In this document: positions 9,730 to 18,046 of the stretch, one piece after another
How the letters are laid out: the number at the start of each line of letters is the position of its first letter
How positions within the stretch are numbered: the stretch's first letter is position 1
Assembly: GCF_001643375.1 (NCBI RefSeq)
Contig: NZ_LSHB01000003.1
Location: 1 to 64,000, forward strand
From: Chryseobacterium sp. FP211-J200
GTDB lineage: Bacteria; Bacteroidota; Bacteroidia; Flavobacteriales; Weeksellaceae
Direction of reading: 5' to 3'
DNA: 64,000 bases
The notes under the pieces: generated by a model
What the model was told of the DNA's origin: nothing
Database searches by the model: none
The model's input: only the letters and a program-made list of their open reading frames with translations
Program-made: the position numbers and the translations under genes

Positions 9730-10229
9730 AAATTCTGCAAATACCTTTCCTTAATAATATTGAGATGATGAATATTGTGGCCAACTGTTAATTTGCCGAT
9801 GGTTTCTACATTGATGCTGTTCTCATTGACGGTTCCGGATAGCTGTAAGGCATCTTCCGGAAGTGTTTTAAAGAAAATAAAAGACTGTTTCCTTGTTAAT
9901 TTGAATTCTTTGATGAGGCTTTTCAAAGTCCGGCTGTCTGCATAAGAATGATTAGCCCAGGCTTCTTCATCAAATCCCGAAACCACAGACTGATCTTTTC
10001 TGGAAAACCTCAGCGCACGGTAAGCAAAAACTTTCTCGGTATCTATCAAATGTTGCAAAAGCGTTTTCAGGCTCCATTTGCCTTCTGCGTAAGCATAATT
10101 GGATTGATCTTCAAAAAGATTTTCGTAGATATCCAGGGTTTCTTTCCCTACAATTTTCAATTCGTCTAACCAATCTTCTGTCGGAATCAGATCCAAATAA
10201 CGCTGGATATATTTTTCGAAATCTGTCAT
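9726..10229 (-). CDS. DinB-fold (YfiT-like) putative metal-dependent protein
   Basis: A 167-residue protein of the DinB/YfiT four-helix superfamily; this is not DNA polymerase IV. The expected metal-binding histidines appear in LLQHLIDTEK and in VGHNIHHLNIIKERYL near the C-terminus, the usual pattern for this fold. Members include bacillithiol S-transferases and proteins of unknown function. The reaction here cannot be told from sequence. It is a single-gene unit with a short inverted repeat between it and the upstream GNAT gene. Confidence 0.82.
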   Translation of the reverse strand: MTDFEKYIQRYLDLIPTEDWLDELKIVGKETLDIYENLFEDQSNYAYAEGKWSLKTLLQHLIDTEKVFAYRALRFSRKDQSVVSGFDEEAWANHSYADSRTLKSLIKEFKLTRKQSFIFFKTLPEDALQLSGTVNENSINVETIGKLTVGHNIHHLNIIKERYLQNL

Positions 10230-10247
10230 AGCTTATATATTTTTATC

Positions 10248-10305
10248 CTTCGAGAACCTCAGGATGACAATTATTTAAAACATTGTTAGGAAGAGATTCT
10301 CGAAG
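10248..10305. repeat. short inverted-repeat element
   Basis: Arms CTTCGAGAA (10248-10256) and TTCTCGAAG (10297-10305) are perfect complements. The adjoining CTCAGGATGACAATT is shared with the larger element at 18452-18528, so both seem to belong to one family of small palindromic intergenic elements. Confidence 0.6.
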
Positions 10306-10339
10306 CCTTTCTTAATTGATTGTTTTACTTTTCTCTTGA

Positions 10340-10792
10340 TTATTGATCAATTTCCAATTCATAAAAATTCACCTCATCATATTTTTTGAAGCCGGCACTT
10401 GGGTACAATTGATTACCAATCTGGTTGTCTTTGCCGGTTTCCAGATACATCCCGCAAGAATCGGATGTTCTGCAAAGTATTTTTGCTTCTTCTATCAAAA
10501 CTTTAGAATAACCTTTGCCACGATATTCTGAATTAACATAAAGGTCATTCAACAACCAATATCGCTTCATTCTTGTGGATGAAAATAATGGGTATAATTG
10601 AACAAAACCGCCCAATTTCCCGTCCTCTTCCACTACAAAAATTTCGGAATCTCTGTTTTCCAATCTTTCGGAAATAAATTGTTCTGCTCCAAGAAAATCA
10701 GATGTTTTATGATAAAACATTCTGTACTCATCAAACAATTGTGCGAGTTGAGACAAATCGTCGATGGTTGCTTTTCTTGTATTAGTCTTCAT
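10340..10792 (-). CDS. GNAT family N-acetyltransferase
   Basis: About 150 residues with a GNAT fold. The acetyl-CoA loop is seen as YRGKGYSKVLIEEA after LNDLYVNSEY, and the C-terminal NQLYPSAGFKKYDEVNFYEL is typical. The start is placed at the third of three consecutive ATG codons (10792), giving KTNTRKATIDD; a start at 10831 is open but would reach well into the upstream barstar-like gene. Even so it overlaps that gene's end by 11 bp, so the two are probably translationally coupled. The acceptor is not identifiable; the family acetylates amines on small molecules or proteins. Confidence 0.85.
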   Translation of the reverse strand: MKTNTRKATIDDLSQLAQLFDEYRMFYHKTSDFLGAEQFISERLENRDSEIFVVEEDGKLGGFVQLYPLFSSTRMKRYWLLNDLYVNSEYRGKGYSKVLIEEAKILCRTSDSCGMYLETGKDNQIGNQLYPSAGFKKYDEVNFYELEIDQ

Positions 10793-11093
10793 CATCATCA
10801 GAATTTGCGTCCTCATCTTCGTATTGTTCAAGGTAATAAGTAAAGGTGAAACCTGCTACCTCATCTTCTGCATCTTCCAAGGTTGTCATAAGGTCTTCAA
10901 AAGTTTCTAATTGGTCAACGCTCATATTCACAAATTCCAGATGAAGCGGCATTTCCAATTCGCCTGAAATCACGTCGTAAAGTGCATCCAGATTGTCGCC
11001 AAAATAGTCCGGCAATTCTAATTTTGATTTCAGTTGTTCGTAAAAATCCTCGTAATCGCCGATGTTGACGAAATCGATATAAATAGTTTTCAT
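10782..11093 (-). CDS. barstar-family ribonuclease inhibitor
   Basis: A 103-residue acidic protein of the barstar family. The core YFGDNLDALYDVISG (residues 30-44) aligns with the barstar helix that blocks the barnase active site; D36 and D40 correspond to barstar D35 and D39. The C-terminal 12 residues are almost all Asp/Glu, longer than in the classical protein. Barstars bind and inhibit barnase-type RNases in the cytoplasm. No RNase is adjacent, but a barnase-like gene with intact catalytic residues lies 5.1 kb upstream on the same strand (16163-16678), beyond an efflux operon. The gene overlaps the downstream GNAT gene. Confidence 0.88.
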   Translation of the reverse strand: MKTIYIDFVNIGDYEDFYEQLKSKLELPDYFGDNLDALYDVISGELEMPLHLEFVNMSVDQLETFEDLMTTLEDAEDEVAGFTFTYYLEQYEDEDANSDDDED

Positions 11094-11261
11094 ATGTAGA
11101 TTCTTATTTTAATGGTCATATGCAATCGCCTAATCTTTATTGGTATTTAGGTTTTAAAATCATGGCGATCTTATAATTTTTTATAATTGAGACCCAACCA
11201 TTAGTTTGCGGCCAGATGAAAAGCAAATTTCGATTATTTTTTATTAAAGTCTGACAATTAT

Positions 11262-12437
11262 CTATGCAATATTTTGTTGGGTTCCTAATTTTTCATTCCC
11301 TGTCAAATATTTAATTCTGAAAATAAGCAACAACGAAAAAAGAAGCCATAACAGCAACAGATGAATAATCGCCGGGAGATTATCCGAAAGCGAGCCACCT
11401 TCCTGAACCACCGAAATATAAGCTTTCAAAAAAGGCGAAGTCGGCAACATATCCGAACAAAACTGTATGAACCCCGGCAACGCAATATATGGCATCGAGT
11501 ATCCGGTGATCAAAAAAATCGGGTAAGAAGAAAAAACCATTACCTGAAAAGTCAATAGTTTGGTTTTGAAAAAACTGCCAATCAGCATCCCGAATACAAT
11601 CACCGTTGCGATAAAAATGGCTGTAACCAATGCCAAAGCCCAATAACTGCCCCGCACATCAACACCGAAAACAGAAAAATTAACCACCGTAAAAAACAGC
11701 CCAAAAATCATGAAAACAAAAAAGTACAACAAGCTTTTGCCAAATATGATTTTAGAAATATTATGACCGGACAGGTTGTATAAACTTTTCAGTTTTTTCT
11801 CTTCCCGTTCTGATGCCAAGCTTGCAGCAACACCAATAAGCAAAGTCTGCTGAAGAATAATCGCCAACAATCCCGGCAGCAGAAAAGAACCATACGTCAT
11901 ATCAGGATTATAAAGCGGCCGGTAATCCAAATTAATAGGATTGGTCATTGTCATAGCTTCGTCATCGCTCATCCCTTGCTTGTTAAAATAGGTTTTTCTT
12001 ACGCCGGCGCCCACCGTCAGGCAGACTTTGGTCACCGTACTTAGCAAATCGCTGGACGGCAAAAAACGTGAGGCATTAAGAACCACATTCACGTTCGCCT
12101 GTTTTTGAGACAACAGTAGTTTTTCCAGGTCTTTCTGAATGTAAAAATAACCCTGAACTTCACCATTATACATTTTTTCCTGAGCGTCTCTCAGGTCGCT
12201 TGCAGGAATAATATCAATAATAGAAGTAGAATTCAGTTCGCTCGTCAATGTTCTGGAAATGGCTGTAGCATCATCATCTACCAACGCCAATTTTACCTTT
12301 TCTTCACCTTTGTTAAGATAAATACTGCCGTACATAAAAGCATAGAGAATAGGCGCCAGAAGAAGAATCAAAAAAAGGCTGGCATCTTTTGACACATTCC
12401 GGATCTCTCTCTTCAATATTTTGATAACAACTTTCAA
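11262..12437 (-). CDS. ABC-2 type transporter permease (efflux operon, gene 4)
   Basis: A 391-residue membrane protein of the ABC-2/YhhJ-YbhR type: one N-terminal helix (about 20-37), a large extracytoplasmic domain to about 180, then five helices. The stretch NPDMTYGSFLLPGLLAI marks entry to the membrane domain as in YbhS/YbhR. Its start overlaps the previous permease by 4 bp, giving translational coupling. It probably pairs with that permease as a heterodimer in an export complex with the membrane-fusion and outer-membrane proteins encoded upstream. No ATP-binding domain is present in this protein or operon, so the ATPase would have to come from elsewhere. Confidence 0.88.
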   Translation of the reverse strand: MKVVIKILKREIRNVSKDASLFLILLLAPILYAFMYGSIYLNKGEEKVKLALVDDDATAISRTLTSELNSTSIIDIIPASDLRDAQEKMYNGEVQGYFYIQKDLEKLLLSQKQANVNVVLNASRFLPSSDLLSTVTKVCLTVGAGVRKTYFNKQGMSDDEAMTMTNPINLDYRPLYNPDMTYGSFLLPGLLAIILQQTLLIGVAASLASEREEKKLKSLYNLSGHNISKIIFGKSLLYFFVFMIFGLFFTVVNFSVFGVDVRGSYWALALVTAIFIATVIVFGMLIGSFFKTKLLTFQVMVFSSYPIFLITGYSMPYIALPGFIQFCSDMLPTSPFLKAYISVVQEGGSLSDNLPAIIHLLLLWLLFSLLLIFRIKYLTGNEKLGTQQNIA

Positions 12438-13597
12438 TGTTGATTTTTTAGATAAAGATTAATTTTTCTCTGGAAAATAATTACCGCCAAAGGAAATGTA
12501 ACACCTATAAACAGTAATAATTTATAAACTTCAGGCATTGCATAATGCATAGGCAACTGCATAAAATAAAGCTTGATAAAACCATCCAGAAAATGTGTGT
12601 AAGGCATTATATCAGAATAGAGCTGATCGTACCAAGGCATAGCCCAGCGCGGAAAAGTAAAACCACTGAAAACAAAAGCCGGCGACGTAAAAAACAAGGC
12701 AACATCGGTCACAAAAAGAAGATTGTCTGACAGCGCTGACAGCATCATCCCAATCCCGATACAAGCCAAAGCCATCAATGTGTAAATGATAAAAAAATTA
12801 AAGTCCGTACCCGGTTTCCCCAAATCATATACAGGAAAAACCACAAAGGCAATCAGTACAAAAAGAATCCACGAGACCGACAAATGAGCCAGCATTTTCC
12901 CGATCACAATTTGTGATGATGAATGCGAAATCTCCAAAAGGTCATCAATGGTATTTCTTTTAAACTCAAGATTAAGGATAAGAACCGCCGCCACAATCAG
13001 CGCCATCTGCAGACCAACAGTAATCAGCCCGGGCGTGAGATACATCTTATAATTAAAATCGGGATTGTATAAAATGGTTGAATTAAGTTTTATCGGCTGA
13101 ACCAGTGCATTGGCAGTCTGCGCCGGCATCCCTTGCTTTTCGGCTTTTTCCAGCACCACGGCCAATCCACCTTTGATAATAATCTCTGCTGCACCTTTGT
13201 AAATCATTTTGGCAGGTACCAGATAAGCACCGTTGGTGTATAAGGTAATATTGGACTGGTGGTTTTTCTTGGCATCAGACTCCATATTTTTAGGGAAATG
13301 AACAGCGCCGAAGATCTTGCCTTCTTTCATTAGCTTTTCGATCTCGGCATTGCTGAAAGCCGTATGGGTAAAATGGATATTTTCATTTTGCTCCATCATG
13401 TCGGTGAGGGTTCGGGAGACAGAAGATTGATCCTCATCCCAAACAGCCATCGGAAGCTCTTTGGCAAACTGCTTCTGATAAATCAATCCATAAAAAAAGA
13501 AAATCACCGGCGGAATCACCAGCAGAACTACATAGAAATTCGGAATCGAAAAAATCCGTTTCCATTCTCTTATGATGATTTGGCTGATGGTTTTCAA
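12434..13597 (-). CDS. ABC-2 type transporter permease (efflux operon, gene 3)
   Basis: A 387-residue permease with the same plan as its downstream neighbour: N-terminal helix (about 20-38), extracytoplasmic domain to about 185, then five helices. NPDFNYKMYLTPGLITVG parallels the neighbour's NPDMTYGSFLLPGLLAI, so the two are distant paralogues. Both resemble the YbhS/YbhR pair, which exports cationic drugs or other hydrophobic compounds in enterobacteria with the ATPase YbhF. The ATPase gene expected between membrane-fusion protein and permeases is absent. Codon use and G+C look higher than in flanking genes. Confidence 0.88.
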   Translation of the reverse strand: MKTISQIIIREWKRIFSIPNFYVVLLVIPPVIFFFYGLIYQKQFAKELPMAVWDEDQSSVSRTLTDMMEQNENIHFTHTAFSNAEIEKLMKEGKIFGAVHFPKNMESDAKKNHQSNITLYTNGAYLVPAKMIYKGAAEIIIKGGLAVVLEKAEKQGMPAQTANALVQPIKLNSTILYNPDFNYKMYLTPGLITVGLQMALIVAAVLILNLEFKRNTIDDLLEISHSSSQIVIGKMLAHLSVSWILFVLIAFVVFPVYDLGKPGTDFNFFIIYTLMALACIGIGMMLSALSDNLLFVTDVALFFTSPAFVFSGFTFPRWAMPWYDQLYSDIMPYTHFLDGFIKLYFMQLPMHYAMPEVYKLLLFIGVTFPLAVIIFQRKINLYLKNQH

Positions 13598-13626
13598 ATG
13601 ATATTGTTGTTAAATGTAGAATGATA

Positions 13627-14622
13627 TTAGTCCAAAACGAGCTGCGCCGTCATCCCGGAACGGAGACCTTTTACCGCATTAGGATTCTCCGGCCTTACTT
13701 TGATCTGGAAGGTTCTCAGCTCAAACTCACCGTTCTGTTTCTCGGGCACCCAATCTGCGTATCCCAATGCTGGCGCCAATTCTGCCACTTTACCTTTGAT
13801 GGTTTCCGGCGTACAACCCGGAATTTTCATGGTTACAACACTGCCTTTTTCAATTTTATTGATTTGATTTTGACGGAGATTAAATTTCACAAAAAAAGAA
13901 TGATCTTTTTGGATGGTCATCATAGGGTAACCGGCATTCACCATCTCGCCCTGATTAGAGATCAGCGTTGATATTTTCCCAGAAGCGGGCGCTTTTATCG
14001 AATTATTATCTTTGATTTGCTCAGCCAGTTTTTCGCTGCTTTTGGCTTGATTGAGCAGTGCCTGCGCCGAGTTTTTCAGCTCTTTGTTATTGCCACGCTG
14101 TAAAAGCTGCACATTAAGGCTGGCTGTTTCCAGCTCTTTCTGCGCGGCTTTATATTTGAAATAAACCACATCACGCTCCTGTCCCGACACTACGCCTTCG
14201 GCATACAGATTCTGAAAACGGCTGTAGGTTTTCGACATCAGATCCATCTGCTGCTGCGCAATCTGCTGCAGGTTTTTTGCCGAAGCCAAAACTTCCGGCT
14301 CTACCCCACGGTTCACTTTATCCAGCTGATTTTGTGCGATAACTACCGCATCGGACACCTGAGCCTGTATGGTTTCTATCTCCGAAGTCTGTAACTGTGC
14401 CACAACCTGGCCTTCTTTAACCTCATCACCTTCCTTTACCAGCAAAGAAATAACCCTACCGGGAAGCGAAGCAGAAACATCCACAAAATCAGCATCTACC
14501 ATCCCAATTACGGCATTATTATCGGTATCTGATGATTTGTTTTTCAGCAGGTAAATCAGCGCAATCGCCAGTACAAACAATGGAATAAAAACGGCCCAGT
14601 AATTTTTTATAAAATTTTTCAT
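13627..14622 (-). CDS. HlyD/EmrA-type membrane fusion protein (efflux operon, gene 2)
   Basis: A 331-residue periplasmic adaptor. An N-terminal membrane anchor (about 9-26) is followed by the first half of a lipoyl-like domain (VSASLPGRVISLLVKEGDEV), a long coiled-coil hairpin rich in Gln and Ala (about 75-200), the second lipoyl half (IKAPASGKISTLISNQGEMV) and a beta-barrel domain. It should bridge the permease pair to the TolC-type protein encoded 15 bp upstream. The arrangement is like YbhG of the YbhG-F-S-R system. The C-terminus KGLRSGMTAQLVLD is typical of the family. Confidence 0.9.
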   Translation of the reverse strand: MKNFIKNYWAVFIPLFVLAIALIYLLKNKSSDTDNNAVIGMVDADFVDVSASLPGRVISLLVKEGDEVKEGQVVAQLQTSEIETIQAQVSDAVVIAQNQLDKVNRGVEPEVLASAKNLQQIAQQQMDLMSKTYSRFQNLYAEGVVSGQERDVVYFKYKAAQKELETASLNVQLLQRGNNKELKNSAQALLNQAKSSEKLAEQIKDNNSIKAPASGKISTLISNQGEMVNAGYPMMTIQKDHSFFVKFNLRQNQINKIEKGSVVTMKIPGCTPETIKGKVAELAPALGYADWVPEKQNGEFELRTFQIKVRPENPNAVKGLRSGMTAQLVLD

Positions 14623-14637
14623 TCTTTTTTGTTCAGG

Positions 14638-16065
14638 TTAAGGGATGTAGTTGGTAATATTTTCCGGATTCCCGTTGATATAAAAATAAGTAGCCAATGC
14701 CGTCTGATAAGCAACTACAGAAGTGTAATACAGTTTTTCGGCTTCGTACTGCAGCTGCAGCGCATCATTCACATCTTTTACAGAAGAGAGGCTGTTTTCC
14801 ATTCTTTTTCTTACCATTTCGGTCGTGGTATAAGTCTGTTGACGTGAGGCATCCAGTGTTTCGCTTTGTTCTTTCAGGCTCAGCAGTTTGTTTTCTGCAA
14901 TCTTTGCCGCCAGGTTTACCGCCTTTTGTTTTTGTTCTATCAGCAGATCCGCTTCTTTAACCAACGATTCAGACGCCAGATTTCGGGATTTTCTTTCGGG
15001 ATCGAACAAGGTCCATTGCATCTCTACACCTACCAGCCATGGCGGAGTAATCAGTGGTAAATCTTTCCGGAAAAACTGCACATTGCCAATCGCAAAAATA
15101 TTGGGTTTTGAAAGTGATTTGGTAATGTTAAGTCCGGTTTCTGCTTCCGTTTTTTTACTTCTCAAGAGTTTGAGATCTGCATTATTCCCAGAATCAGAAA
15201 ACGGAGGAAGTACGGTATTCTCATTAAGTTTTTCGGTAATCTCCAGAGGTTCATCCAAGGAGATTCCCATCAGGTCTTTGAGCATCAGCAGCGCATTCTG
15301 CTTTTCCAGATTAAGGTTTTTCAGATTGGTGTCGGCTTGTTTTTTTGCAATATCTGCCCAGTTTTTCTGATAAGGCGGGATAATCTCCGCCGTCATAAGG
15401 TTCCCGGCATATTTTTCATTTTTATCTAAAGACGACACACTCTCCTGCTGTTTAGCAATCATCGAATTAAGATACATAATCTGAATGTACTGCAACGCAA
15501 TATTATATGCTGTAAGATCTTTTGAAGTTTGCAGGTTAGCTTTTCCACTCTCCACCTGCTGCTGAGAAAGTTGCTGCGAAGCTTTGAGCTTACCACCCAA
15601 ATAGATTGGCTGCCGTACGGCCACTCCGGCTAAAAAGTAACTTTGCTTGGCAATGGCGGGATTGTAATTGGGATAGACTGCGCCAATAATATCTTTGGAA
15701 GTCTGATAAATCACATCCTGGATCTGCTGAGTAAGCGGCTGGCCTGTAATCTGCTGAAAAACCGAATTGGCTGCGTAAACGCTTTGATTGGCTGTACCTT
15801 CTACAATGCCGTCTTTTACCTGTTGCAGATTAACCCGCAACGGCTCACCGATGTAATTGTAACCTGCTAAAAGATCAACTTTTGGCAGATAATTATTTTT
15901 GTTAGACTGCAGAAGTTTTTCCCGCGTTTCCAGAGACTGCTCCGCCAGTTTTATAACGCTGTTGTTTTCCTGTGATTTATCAATGCACTGCTTCAGCGAA
16001 TATTGGGAAAATGCAGTTACAGAAACCATCAAACATACCGGAAAAAAAACTCTATTATACGTCAT
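14638..16065 (-). CDS. TolC-family outer membrane efflux protein (efflux operon, gene 1)
   Basis: A 475-residue protein with a Sec signal peptide (about 1-20, ending AFSQ) and two repeats of long, Gln/Ala/Lys-rich coiled-coil segments typical of outer-membrane factor proteins. It forms the outer-membrane duct for the downstream HlyD-type adaptor and permeases; all four genes lie close together on one strand (gaps of 15 and 29 bp, then a 4-bp overlap), so they form an operon. A TAnnTTTG element lies 43 bases before the start codon. The substrate is not identifiable; lipids, drugs or siderophore-like compounds are all possible. Confidence 0.9.
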   Translation of the reverse strand: MTYNRVFFPVCLMVSVTAFSQYSLKQCIDKSQENNSVIKLAEQSLETREKLLQSNKNNYLPKVDLLAGYNYIGEPLRVNLQQVKDGIVEGTANQSVYAANSVFQQITGQPLTQQIQDVIYQTSKDIIGAVYPNYNPAIAKQSYFLAGVAVRQPIYLGGKLKASQQLSQQQVESGKANLQTSKDLTAYNIALQYIQIMYLNSMIAKQQESVSSLDKNEKYAGNLMTAEIIPPYQKNWADIAKKQADTNLKNLNLEKQNALLMLKDLMGISLDEPLEITEKLNENTVLPPFSDSGNNADLKLLRSKKTEAETGLNITKSLSKPNIFAIGNVQFFRKDLPLITPPWLVGVEMQWTLFDPERKSRNLASESLVKEADLLIEQKQKAVNLAAKIAENKLLSLKEQSETLDASRQQTYTTTEMVRKRMENSLSSVKDVNDALQLQYEAEKLYYTSVVAYQTALATYFYINGNPENITNYIP

Positions 16066-16107
16066 CGTTTTTAGTAATAATTGCTTCTGTAAAAGGATTA
16101 ATACCTA

Positions 16108-16115
16108 CAAATTTA
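16108..16115 (-). promoter_or_regulatory. -7 promoter element (TAnnTTTG) of the efflux operon
   Basis: On the minus strand this reads TAAATTTG, 43 bases upstream of the first efflux gene, and matches TAnnTTTG. No clear -33 element is visible. Confidence 0.5.
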
Positions 16116-16162
16116 ATTAAAAAAAATATTTTTTCAGCAAAGAAAACTTTTTTAAAAACTAT

Positions 16163-16678
16163 TTACTGCCTGATAAACGACTTGTAGTGATCTTTTGTCA
16201 GCAAGACGTCACCATTTTTGGTGAAAATAATCCGGTCTGCACCTCTATTTCCGCAGTTGTAATTCACATCTGCTTCATAATATTGCTCGCCTTTTGGCAA
16301 TTGTTTTTCACGGTTACTGAATTTATCACCACCAATTGCTTTTCCGGGTAAAATGTCGCAAAGATTTCCTTTTGACGGAATCCACCCTTTGCTTTTCGCT
16401 TCAGATTTTGTGATATAATAATCGGGCAATTTATGATTGGACTTGACGAAAGAAATAACTTTTGTTTCATTTGTCAATTCTTCTAATGAACTTTCTTCAG
16501 AAGGTTTTTCAGCACCAAATTGAGTTTCGGATTTATTCTCAGATTGCGCAACTTCGGTCTTCTGACTTCCAGCATCTGACTTCTTTTCGATTTTATAATT
16601 CGAAATGAGATACATTGTCAATATTCCGGCAAAAGCACCGACGAGAAAGAATAAAAGGGTTTTTAATTTTGGATTCAT
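16163..16678 (-). CDS. membrane-anchored barnase-like ribonuclease
   Basis: A 171-residue protein with an N-terminal hydrophobic helix (about 7-26; positive residues before it predict the rest lies outside the cytoplasm), a charged Ser/Glu/Lys linker (28-70) and a C-terminal barnase domain (about 72-171). The domain follows barnase closely: HKLPDYYITKSEA, GWIPSKGNL, IGGDKFSNRE, DRIIFT. The catalytic set is complete: K91, E135 (YYEAD), R145 and R149 (NRGADR) and H164 (DHYKSF), matching barnase K27, E73, R83, R87 and H102. It is thus expected to be an active endoribonuclease. Its natural inhibitor is probably the barstar-like protein at 10782-11093, now separated from it by the efflux operon. 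Confidence 0.9.
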   Translation of the reverse strand: MNPKLKTLLFFLVGAFAGILTMYLISNYKIEKKSDAGSQKTEVAQSENKSETQFGAEKPSEESSLEELTNETKVISFVKSNHKLPDYYITKSEAKSKGWIPSKGNLCDILPGKAIGGDKFSNREKQLPKGEQYYEADVNYNCGNRGADRIIFTKNGDVLLTKDHYKSFIRQ

Positions 16679-16772
16679 TATGAAAAAATTCTAGGCTAAA
16701 ATAATGAAAACCTCGATTTATAAAGAATAAAAAACAAATTTTAAAAATAATTTATCCTTATCCTAATTTTTC

Positions 16773-16780
16773 TATATTTG
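16773..16780 (+). promoter_or_regulatory. -7 promoter element (TAnnTTTG) of the acyl-CoA dehydrogenase gene
   Basis: TATATTTG, 17 bases before the ATG at 16798, fits the Bacteroidota -7 consensus. Confidence 0.55.
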
Positions 16781-16797
16781 GCGACAAAGATAAAAGT

Positions 16798-17937
16798 ATG
16801 GATACTGCCACTATGGACAACCTAAAAATGATAGCTGAAACGGCAAAAGATTTTGCTGAAAAAAATATTCGCCCCAACATTATGGATTGGGACGAGAGCC
16901 AAACTTTCCCTGTAGAACTCTTCCACCAACTAGGTGAATTAGGTTTTATGGGAATCGTAATCCCTGAGGAATATGGTGGTTCCGGTCTTGGTTATCAGGA
17001 ATATGTGACGATTTTGGACGAAATTTCTCAGGTTGACCCTTCCATCGGATTATCTGTTGCCGCACACAATTCACTTTGTACGAATCATATTTATGAATTC
17101 GGAAACGAGGAACAAAGAAGAAAATGGTTGCCACAATTGGCTTCCGGAAAAGTAATCGGCGCTTGGGGATTGACGGAACACAACACAGGTTCAGATTCCG
17201 GTGGAATGTCCACAACTGCTGTCAAAGACGGCGACGAATGGGTTATCAATGGTGCAAAAAACTTTATCACGCACGCTATTTCTGGCGATATTGCGGTTGT
17301 AATGACAAGAACTGGAGAAATTGGAGCAAAAAATAATTCTACAGCTTTTGTTCTGGAAAAAGGAATGGCTGGATTCACTTCCGGTAAAAAAGAAAATAAG
17401 CTAGGAATGCGTGCATCGGAAACAGCAGAATTGATTTTCGACAACGTTCGCGTTCCAGATTCTCACCGATTGGGCGAAGTGGGAAGCGGTTTCAAACAAG
17501 CGATGAAAATCCTTGATGGCGGTCGTATTTCTATTGCTGCTCTCAGTTTGGGAATCGCAAGAGGTGCTTACAAAGCCGCGCTTAAATATGCTCAGGAAAG
17601 ACACCAATTCGGAAAATCGATTTCAAGTTTTCAGGCGGTTAACTTTATGTTGGCTGATATGGCAACAGAAATTGACGCTTCAGAATTATTAATCAGAAGA
17701 GCTTCTGACCTCAAAAATGCTAAAGCAAAAATGACCCGTGAAGGCGCAATGGCAAAATTATACGCTTCTGAAGCTTGCGTAAGAATTTCAAATAATGCGG
17801 TTCAGATTTTCGGCGGATATGGTTATACGAAAGATTTTCCTGTTGAGAAATTCTACAGAGATTCTAAATTGTGTACGATTGGCGAAGGAACTTCTGAAAT
17901 CCAGAGATTGGTGATTGGAAGAGACATTACTTCTTAA
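16798..17937 (+). CDS. acyl-CoA dehydrogenase
   Basis: A 379-residue FAD flavoenzyme that makes the alpha-beta double bond in acyl-CoA thioesters. The signature GAWGLTEHNTGSDSGG holds residues that line the flavin and the substrate; the second signature near the C-terminus, QIFGGYGYTKDFPVEKFYRD, precedes IGEGTSEIQ, whose first glutamate is the expected catalytic base of short/medium-chain enzymes. Length is standard. It is monocistronic: its own promoter lies just upstream and an intrinsic terminator follows at 18001. Chain length or branched-chain specificity cannot be fixed from sequence alone. Confidence 0.93.
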   Translation: MDTATMDNLKMIAETAKDFAEKNIRPNIMDWDESQTFPVELFHQLGELGFMGIVIPEEYGGSGLGYQEYVTILDEISQVDPSIGLSVAAHNSLCTNHIYEFGNEEQRRKWLPQLASGKVIGAWGLTEHNTGSDSGGMSTTAVKDGDEWVINGAKNFITHAISGDIAVVMTRTGEIGAKNNSTAFVLEKGMAGFTSGKKENKLGMRASETAELIFDNVRVPDSHRLGEVGSGFKQAMKILDGGRISIAALSLGIARGAYKAALKYAQERHQFGKSISSFQAVNFMLADMATEIDASELLIRRASDLKNAKAKMTREGAMAKLYASEACVRISNNAVQIFGGYGYTKDFPVEKFYRDSKLCTIGEGTSEIQRLVIGRDITS

Positions 17938-17940
17938 TAT

Positions 17941-17972
17941 TAAATGATTAAATGATTAAATGATTAAATGAT
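17941..17972. repeat. tandem repeat, four copies of an 8-mer
   Basis: Four perfect copies of TAAATGAT directly after the acyl-CoA dehydrogenase stop codon, followed by a degenerate TAATTAAT. It may be a slippage tract and so variable between strains. Confidence 0.85.
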
Positions 17973-18000
17973 TAATTAATCTAAAAATTAAAATATTCAG

Positions 18001-18034
18001 CCCTTTCAAAATTAATAACTTTGAAAGGGTTTTT
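18001..18034 (+). terminator. intrinsic terminator after the acyl-CoA dehydrogenase gene
   Basis: Stem CCCTTTCAAA / TTTGAAAGGG (10 bp, 9-base loop) followed by TTTTT. Confidence 0.8.
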
Positions 18035-18046
18035 AAATTATAGCCG

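Noticed and set aside
9726-10229. DNA polymerase IV because of the DinB name
   Set aside because: The DinB/YfiT fold protein has no polymerase motifs; the true polymerase IV is at 32501.
17941-17972. CRISPR-like array
   Set aside because: Four 8-base units with no spacers; a simple tandem repeat.
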